A DNA stretch of 64,000 nucleotides from Torreya grandis (Eukaryota; Streptophyta; Pinopsida; Cupressales; Taxaceae), in contig JARHVA010000250.1 of the NCBI GenBank assembly GCA_037957365.1, positions 3,355,501 to 3,419,500 of the forward strand, read 5' to 3'. The number at the start of each line of letters is the position of its first letter. The first letter of the stretch is position 1. The notes under the pieces were generated by a model that did no database searches, was not told where the DNA came from, and saw only the letters and a list, made by a program, of their open reading frames with translations. The translations under genes were made by a program, and so were the position numbers. Below are positions 49,701 to 58,700 of the stretch, piece after piece.

Positions 49701-52700
49701 ATCGATGAAGCAATTGACTGAGAAATATGCTTTGGCATCAATCTTGCCTTCAAACAGAGGGATGTCAAGATTGACTTGTACTTTGAAGGGGGTTTGTTGC
49801 TAAAACCATTGTGGGGCATATTGTTGAGATGAATGGGAAGGTGTAGGGTTGAGCTGCATCATTAAGTCGTGGAACTCGCTGAAAGGTTCGGTGCGCTATG
49901 CCTCCAATGCGTTGGCGATGAGCCTTCGAACTTCTAGGGTTGCCTTAGGTTGATTCTAGGTGTCAGCCATCTTGCTTTTGCTACGGTGTTCTTCTAGGAT
50001 CTTTGAAACATAACCGACTATTAAACCTTCTCTCCCTTTTTGCACTTGTGTGGTTACAGGCATAGAAATGAATAGAGCGCAGCTCTGATACCAATGATCC
50101 ACACCATAGAGCCCAAGACCAAGTGTGCAAGGGACAACCGAGTTTGGTTGTGCAAAGTGAATGCATGGAGAGTATTCAGATGGAACAATCAAACACACAT
50201 TTAATGGAGCGGAAGTCTTACTTGCAAGAAATGCAATTTCTATTCATAAATCAAAGAATAGGGAATACAGAGTACAATATCTAAAGTGCATGTATACAGA
50301 GTAGGTGCATAGAGCAAGCTAACAGTGTTAAGACTATGTATGGCATCGATCTCGCTGTGTTGTTATATTGTTATCTCCATGACCAAATCCGTATGTCACA
50401 TATCTAACATGCATAATACAAGAGCAATATGAACTATTGTACAACTACCAAGGAGGATGTTGATAAGCACGTCAATCTCCTGTCAGATGTGGTAGTTGGC
50501 AATGGTTTGAACAGTTAATGTCTAGGCTGTCTACAACAATTCCCAATCCTGTGATCCTCGATTGGTGGCTAACGACTAGTTGGGCCACATTTTGAATCAC
50601 ATAGTCAAGGCAGACCGACACATGGTTGCGTTGAGGTGGGACCCAAAGGAGCTGACGAGTCCATGAGCAAATGCCAAGGAAGTGCAGGGGGCTACGCAGT
50701 GCATAGTGCGCAATCTACGATCTAAGGCGAACATTGCACGAAAGTCTACGAATAGGTGCAAGACTTGCGCATACAATTGTGAGCAAACTTGTGGCAAAGG
50801 GGTGTGCATGCTTACGTGAGAGGTGCGAGCTTTGCACAAAAGAACAAACAAGGAGTGTGTTCAGCTACACAACAACAATGCACGGATCACTCGAGCTCCC
50901 TCGACGTCGTCCTATCTGCCTATAGGCACATCGAGCTCCCTCCTATGTTCCAACTACATTAAGCTCCCCGCAAGGACTCTCACACCTCCGACCTCACGTG
51001 GCCAACTTAATAACCACTCAGCGTCCAACCTCACACATTCAACAGGGCCTTCGTCGACGGTTCTAGGCATAGGGCTTTCATCCACGATTTTCTCCTTACA
51101 CTGTCCACAGCACAACTCCACGTGTTTCTCCACAAATGCATGTGGGGGCAGACGCAGACACAACAAATGCAATGAAAAATAAATTGTAAAACTTTGATCT
51201 CCCTAGACCCTCATTGAGCTTGTTTGCATTTCTTGGACCTGAATCCGCCCCCTTATAGAATGTTTTACCCTAATTTTTTGGCACCAAAAATTCCCATCAT
51301 TTTTACCTCGAATCTGGTGAATTTCTAGTGAGCTTTATGGACCGGCGAAAAAAAATGAATTTTGAACTTTGTGCCAAAAAATCAGTGTACCTTGTGACTT
51401 TAATAAGAACATGTGCACCCAGAACAAGCTATGCACAAGAAGAGTTGCACAGAGGTGGCAACTCACAAGTAGCAACACTTCGCAACCAAAGGATGCTTTG
51501 AAGATTCCTTGTACGATGATCCAAAATTTCATACCGCTGCATACCAACATTCTACACGAAATATCACAAACAAAGTTGCGCAATAGAACTCTTTAGCATC
51601 ACAAGACTCCAAGATTTCTAATTTGTGCACAACTAAACATAAATTTGTGCAATGTTTTGCAAGTGACAACAAGCTGCGTGTACCAACAAGGCTGCAAAAA
51701 AGAACAAGCATGTGTGTACAAAGGCTGTGCAAAACAATATAAAGGCTTTGCGCAAGCGCAAAGTAACACGAACTTGTCATGACAAGACTCGTGCACAATT
51801 TGACTTAGTTTATTTTCTAATCTAAAAGTTTTTTTTGTTGACGTAGGATTACAAGTGAACCCAAATGCTCCTGCATCACATGGTAACCTAGAAGAGTGGT
51901 TATAGATGTCAAATTGCCTTGGTTCACAAGCAAATAAAAAATAGTAGTCTAATACCCATGCTCACATATTGATGTGTAGTGGAGGTAGATGGATGCTTTA
52001 CCCAAGTCAAAGGAGAATGTGTGCATGAGCAAACATTTACCAAATAAGCAAGATGTGTACACATCGGTGGGTCGAAACCAACACATTTTAAATATCATAG
52101 AGGACAAAAATGCATGCACCTAAATGCAAACATGCACACATAATCCTATGGAAAATAAGTGCCCCAATTGCATGGTGCAGATACAATATTGGAATTGGTA
52201 TATTAGGATAGAGATCACAGATGATTTGCATGGAATTGCAAGTCCTCACATGACTGTTAGGCAAAAGGGAAGAAATCAAGGTTGGTTAAAAAGGGAATTG
52301 TTTTGGGATGGGAGATGGATGTATTGGGTGGTGGAAGTTGTTTAGATCATAGTTTATATGTAGCAAAGTTTTTCATTTTGGTTTTCACGTTATCTTCTTC
52401 TTTTTATTATTCATATATTTAGCCAATACATACAATTAGGAATTTCTGATGATAGCTAGTTATAACGTTCATCAAGTTATCCAGTTTGATAACTAATGGG
52501 AAAAGATATGGCATTCCAGAATTGGTCCACACTGGGGACTCAAGAAGCAAACACGAACGGGTGTACTTGTCATATGTGAACAATGATTTATGCTAATTAT
52601 CAATTTTACAATCTACTGCAGGAACTATCTCCATTGACTTGTAGCATGGATTTATATGATTAATAACGATAATGAATATAACTCACCTTCACAAGTAACT

Positions 52701-55700
52701 TCCAAAATCTTTTTTTTTTTTTTTAAGTCTACCTAGATCGTGTCACACAAATTGTGGAAGCAAATAAGGAGAAAATAGGCATGGAAACAGCATGATACCT
52801 TATAAACAACCATCTACTAAAATAACCCACAAAAAGGATTCAAAGGCATAAAAGCAAAAATATGTAATGAAATATGATCAATGATGAAATACCAGGATCA
52901 TCAAAATAGCATCCAATGCCAGTTGCAGATATACCAACTGCATGAGCTTCCAAATATAAGATTTGACCCAGCAGTCCAGCTTCCCAAAAGAGACGAGGAT
53001 ACATCCAAGCATGTCCATCACATAAAGTTGGCTCAAAATGAGCCAACATCCCTAGACTGAAGCAGCCATCACTCGCAATATCCTGCATTTCTGAATCCGT
53101 TATGGGAACAGTAGAATCACTGATAATTTCTTTTGAAATAAGGAACAAAATACAAAACATAGAAATATGCAAAGAACAAATCCAAGACACGGTGAATATT
53201 CTTCAATTCAAAGCTCAAGAATATGAAATCAATGATCTAGCAAGTATATATATTTATTGTCAGTCAAATTATTCGGGCATGATATGTCCCTTTATATGTT
53301 GCATTTCACACATGGGCCATGTATAAGCATTTAATTAAAAGGAAGCATTTGGTCTTCAATAGCTTGCCACGAGTTATCTATAATAAATACAAACAATGTA
53401 TTAGTCAGGGATTGACCAAAAACATTGAGTTTCCAGAAAAGTATCTTCAGTAAAGGATGATATAGATGCACCTGGTCTAATAACCAAAGCATGTTGAAAA
53501 AAGCAACTCACTTCACTGAAATGTCATAAGAGTTCAGAATTGCCTTGCAGCATCAATTACCCAAGACCAGTTAAGTAACTCTTTCTGTGTAATTTCCCTG
53601 TGCTAATAACTTTCATTTAAGTGTCCACTTCAAGGGGTTAAGTGGAAATGCTTCTTCAAGCCAATTGGAAAGATGGACTCCTCCCTCCCCTCCCCACTTA
53701 TCAAATTAATTTTTTTATTGGAACCTCCAAAGGAAATACAAGCCCTTCTGGTGGTAGTATTCAGAAATCATGAAGGGCAAGTTCTGAAAAAATTTGGCAT
53801 AGGCCCAGATCAAAGGATCAATCATCACGCAAAACTTGAAGCTTTGATAGAATTAAAAAGATTGTCATAAGAATGAAGATTAAATCCTTTGTTGTTTAAT
53901 GAAATACAGAGATGGAATCAATTAATTATTAAGCAACACGTCCAAGCATCAATCAAGCCATAGAAGAGTCAAGGAACATTAGTAAATGCTTTGAAGCATA
54001 AACTACATTAACTTAGAAGACATCAAAAAGGGGTGGCAGACTTAAATACAAACGTTACAGTTTCAATGTTAAATAACATTCAAAAACCTTTTTTGAGAGA
54101 CCATGACGTGAGAGGCTGAGAGCCATCAGTGGTCTTTGGAAGGCTTTAGGAAATGACAGCTAATCATTCCCCTGCAAGACCCACTTTCCTCTTCCCACAA
54201 ACTAAGTTTGCATCATTGATCTGCAGGGATGATAAACTTCATAGAAAACTCGCTAACTGTTGCATCATGATTTTGGCAGGGTTTCAAATGAGACTTTGAA
54301 ACCCCCAGTTCAATCATTATGTATAAAATTGCTCTCCTTACTATTAAGAATAGCCTCTCTGATTTTCATTGAGGCAAATTCTCTCTTTCTGCTTTCTTCT
54401 ATATTTTGTTTGCACGTCCTGAACCACGGAAGGAAAAATTGGCCCTGGATGTCATGCCACAAAAAAGGGCATGATGAGGAACAAGGAAAGTGGCAGGGGC
54501 AAATAATTTGGCAGAAATTTTGTCCAAGGAATACAGAGGAAAACTCTGTTGCCAGCCATAAAAAAGAAATGAAGACATGCCTAAAGCTTATATTAAAGAG
54601 GACTATACTGCCTGGGTGCAGAAATCAAAGAAGGACCTCAGAATCTGGCAGTTGAACTCAAATTGACTAGCTCGAGGCTGAGCATCTTCAGACTGGCTTG
54701 CAATATCCTGCTGGAGTTCACTGACTTAGTGACTGGAATACCTCGCAGAGCTCATAGGCAACACTAAAGAATCTATAAGGCATCTAGAAACAATCTGATG
54801 ATTATTTACAATAATATTCTGATTATAGATATTGTGCTGGACAAAAACTGTCGCTAGATCAAAGTCCCTCTGGTGGAAGAATCGCACAACAATAAGGAAC
54901 AAGGCAATCACGGCAGCCAAACTCAGATGGAGGTCACTTAGATCCAGTCAGATGCTCCTCTTTCCATAATAATATTTGTTATAAATTTGTTTTCAGATAT
55001 TTATAGATGTTTTGAATCTCAACATTCACTATTCAGAGATGATAATAGAACTGTCTTAGACTTTTACTGGTAAATGCAGGTTTTTGGATAAATGGGTATA
55101 AAAACTGAACTGTACTAATTGGAACTATATTGCCGGTTTTAAAACTGCTAGTGCTACAGGTTTCTTAGATTTAGTTCTACACTAGCTTATACATGGTCAA
55201 ATACTGCTTGGGCTTTTACAGTTCGGCCATGTTGGTTTTAGCAGTTCCAGCTTGATATTGCATATCTCAAGCTCATATATCAGGCAGATTTAAATTCCTC
55301 CTTTGTATATAAAACCAAAATTCTTTTGATTTAACTATAAAAAGCATGTAACTTGTAAGTCATTTTTAGTATGTCTACACTCCAAAGTTATGAACGCACA
55401 AATGGCTGCAAAACTAGCAATAGAAATAGAAACCCCATTAAGCAAACTTTCATGTATAAGGTGATGCAGCATGAGCCACCATCTAAGTAGTCATAACAAT
55501 CTTCTTAGAATCTCCTTCAATCCTTCAACTAATGAGCAGTCAAGACTACTCTCATAGTTGGTTCCAAGATGTGCAATCCTGAATGTGCATTTTATAGTTG
55601 TGACAGTGAACATATCTCAACTCATTAAATTGAATAGCTTAATTGAATGGCTTATGCCATTTTCAATCAGGCATTAGCACCTACTCTAAAGGATTAGCAT

Positions 55701-58700
55701 CTTCTAACCACAGCTTGCCAAAAAAAGTCTAAAGAGAGTTGAGAAATGTCTTGCTAACTGTGATGTGAAGATGACTAGATTTAACCCCAGATATGTATAA
55801 AAGAAAGCTATAGGGGCATCGTTCCTTGATGCAACAATTCCTCTTGTATCCTCTTATGGCACTTTCCTCTATATCGCTAGTGGTTAGTGAATGAATTATG
55901 CAGCTTGCTGTGGTAAAGTTGTGTTTCACGGAGGGACATTGTACACTTTCTTGGGATTGGTTTAGACCTGGTTTTCTAATGATATCTAAGTTATCAGACA
56001 CTCAGGGGTGTGCGAAACATATCACCATCCACCATATCCGATACAAATTTGGGTACAGATAAAACAGTGATACATGTCTCATACTCTAGAAATTTTGTGC
56101 CATATTGAGGCCATACCTTGTGGGATGTTGAAAGATATGCCAATTTAGGTAACATTTTGTGACAAATTAGGCTGGAATCTATGTTGCAATGCAAATTGTA
56201 AGCATGAGGATAGTAGTTTTCAATACTATCTTTGAAAGTAATTGCTCAACTATGCCAGCCTAAATAATAGCTAACTTTGACTTTTGACTTTGTTGGTTTT
56301 GTCATTACCAGTACAAAGAGAAGCGATTGTACTTCTCTGTCACGTTACAAGATATCCTTGCTCCCCAAGAAAATACCCTTGTAAACATCTCAATTTCTAA
56401 ACAAACTGAAGAAGCCTTCCCACCCAAAATGCTCTCTCAAACAATTGATATGGTGCTAATAAACAAGATGTTTCTATTTGGCCTTCGTCACTAGGTAAGC
56501 TTTCTGTAATGTCCCTAAATGGACCGATTTAACCAAAAAGGGGTTTTCCCCAAAATCCACAAATTCTGAAATTAAAAATCAGCAAACCCTAGCTATTGCA
56601 ATTGCACCCCCAAACTGAAAATTAACTTTAATTCACCTTGAACTAAATACCTTGTGAATTTGGCCACTAATGGCTCTTGCCGCAATGAAGAAAGACCTTG
56701 AAATAGATGTTTCAACACTCCAAACCCTAGCGCTACACTAGCTGAATTGAAGTCTTTTCCCACTCTAATCCCTGCTCAAGCTTAGTCCAATCCAATCACC
56801 AAAACTCAAAAAATTACTGTAATAATTAATTCAGAACGAAATCCTTGCAAATCTACCCTCAACAAATATTATTTTCTATGAACAGCTGAAAACTGCAAAA
56901 ATTCATCACTCCCTCAATATTTGGAACTATAATGCAAACAAGAGATCAAACTCATCATAAAAATAATGACTATCAAATAAAAATAATTTCAAAATTTTTC
57001 TTCCATAGGAAGGTCACCAAAAATTGCTCCAAAATTTTGAAAACCCTAGTTTTCTGTCAAAAATAATTAAATAATAATCTGAAAATTATTATTTAATTTT
57101 CTATCAATTTAGGGCTTCAAATCTTCCACAAATCTTCTCAAAAACCCCACGCTAATGTGCAGAAAATTAGCAAAGAATTCCAAAATATTAATTTGCACAA
57201 GTAGACCCTAAAAAGGGCCTCCAAACCCTCAATCAAGCTTCCAAAATAGTTCGTTCCACTTGCAAAATTAATGCAAATAATAATATAAAATAATAAACAT
57301 CAAAAGAACATCAATTAGTTCACCAAAACCTCATAATAGCTCCTCAATGCAAATCGCCCCACTCTAAGGCAAATAACAAAATCTCATTTAGCAAATGTGG
57401 CGTCAAAAGACACTATTTGTAGAATGATCAACACCAAAACAGCCAACACCTATTGGGCATGCAAACCAATAGCTTCTTCAAGCATGAAGAAACAATTATC
57501 AAATTCAACATGTCTTCAATTGTGATCTTCACCTTGTATTTGTACCTTCCAAAAGGGGGCGAACCACCTTGAAGAGGTAAAATACCTTATAAGCTTCACT
57601 TGCCCTTTTTAAAATATCTTTTCCTTTTTTTGTTTTAGCTCTCAACCCTAACATTCCTTTTAATTTCACTTTAGGCCTTTTCAAATTAATTAAATAACTT
57701 GCCTTAATAAATTAATAATTAAAATTACTTTTTGAAAAATTAAATAATTAGGTCCTTATTTAAATAATTAATTAAATTGCTCTAATAATTAAAGTGATAA
57801 AATCACTTTTCAAGCAATTTATTAATTATAAAACCCCTTAAAATAATTATTGAAATTACCTTAATTTTCCAAATGGTTAAAACCACTCTTCCGGTAATTC
57901 AAATAATTATCCAAGATAGTTATATTTTAATAATTTAGTTCTATTTTAATAATTAATTAATTGTCTTATATTTGCAGGTAATTTTATTAACTATTAAAAT
58001 TATATGAAAAGGGGACATCACACTTTCTGCATAAGAACAGGCTTGCTATTGGGCACCTCACTTAATGGGTTGAAGGATAACATGTTGGGTCATCTTAGAA
58101 GAAATTTATCTAGACTGCACTGATTTGCGTTTAAACTAATACAAAACCTCTGATGATACAATCCCTTTGAAATTTCCATCATGGTCGTTCCAGATACCGT
58201 ATTCTTGTAGAATTACTGATATCAGGCTTTTGATAAACTTGTATGTGATGTCTCTATATTTGTAAATTGCATGTTAGATGCAACCATTGCTAGATTTATT
58301 TACATTTATAGATGTTATATGCATTGAGTTTGTGTTTTGAGAGCCCAAAAAAGAAACTACGTGACACAGTCAAGAAGTTTTTTGAACGAACGGAAACTAT
58401 CTGTTAAAGGAAACACTGTAGCTAGAAATGCACAAACCTGATGACACGAAAGCCGTTTTGCAAGCTCACGGCAATCGCCAGCCCCAAGCCTGTAAAGAGG
58501 TATACCAGGTGGACAACCCTCCGGTTTCTCCCACTCAAATTCTGGCCTCGTGGCACTCTTAAGAGCATTGAAATGATCAGAATTCCGCACCAAGAAGTAA
58601 ATTCCCTTCTGAAGCCCCGCCACTCTATGAACAAACAAAACCATGTGTAATTCAGCCCTCCAAGGAAGAGCCCTAAAAGGCAGCTGCTGCTCTTCACCCT

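Larger units (their letters stand above)
44780..50889 (-). mobile_element. Ty3/gypsy element E, 6.1 kb, inserted in the hAT transposon
   Basis: Minus-strand LTR element with LTRs 50095-50889 (5') and 44780-45567 (3'). Each LTR begins TGATC or TGATT and ends GATCA. The target site is CTTGA (44775-44779) on the left and CTCGA (50890-50894) on the right, one difference. The primer binding site is of the initiator-Met type. Gag, reverse transcriptase and integrase remnants are in gypsy order. The LTRs differ at roughly 15-20 percent of positions by eye, so this insertion is old but appears younger than element A. Confidence 0.87.
33895..51402 (-). mobile_element. hAT-family DNA transposon, carrying three nested insertions
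   Basis: The 8-bp duplication ATAAGAAC at 33887-33894 and 51403-51410 flanks terminal inverted repeats. Left begins CTAAGTCACAAGGT and the right end, in complement, TAAAGTCACAAGGT (12 matching bases). A minus-strand hAT transposase is at 34161-36130. Without the LINE, the ORF1-only insert and gypsy E, the transposon is about 4 kb, a normal size for an autonomous hAT. It is inserted in the 5' LTR of element A. The uninterrupted 3' LTR at about 11620-11660 shows the empty site. Confidence 0.85.
11146..51878 (-). mobile_element. Ty3/gypsy element A, base of the nested stack
   Basis: Minus-strand LTR retrotransposon. Its 3' LTR is 11146-12081. Its 5' LTR is 33336-33894 plus 51411-51878, split by a hAT insertion. 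The target-site duplication CATGG is present at 11141-11145 and 51879-51883. A primer binding site resembling the initiator-Met class lies next to the 5' LTR. The internal region, interrupted by element B, has decayed gag, protease, reverse transcriptase, RNase H and integrase in normal gypsy order. The LTRs are clearly diverged from each other (roughly a fifth to a quarter of positions by eye, plus indels), so this is the oldest insertion of the stack. Confidence 0.82.
10314..52892 (-). other. Intron 2 of the nitroreductase-like gene, about 42.6 kb
   Basis: The intron begins GTATTTCATC after exon 2 and ends TTTGTGACAG before exon 3. Of its 42,579 bases, 40,733 belong to gypsy element A together with everything nested in it. 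Only about 1.8 kb (10314-11145 and 51879-52892) is original intron sequence, with one copy of the CATGG target site. The flanking remnants hold no recognisable gene or second element. Confidence 0.85.
53083..58437 (-). other. Intron 1 of the nitroreductase-like gene, about 5.4 kb
   Basis: The intron begins GTTTGTGCAT and ends GAAATGCAG on the minus strand. It contains a 1.5-kb solo LTR (56505-58022) and a short LINE RNase H remnant (about 53660-53876). The rest is AT-rich and without recognisable coding potential. Confidence 0.85.

Noticed and set aside
58357..58437. The last 27 residues of the long open frame of exon 1
   Set aside because: They are unlike the family, follow a good splice donor, and the exon 2 peptide continues directly from the codon before it; this is intron read-through.
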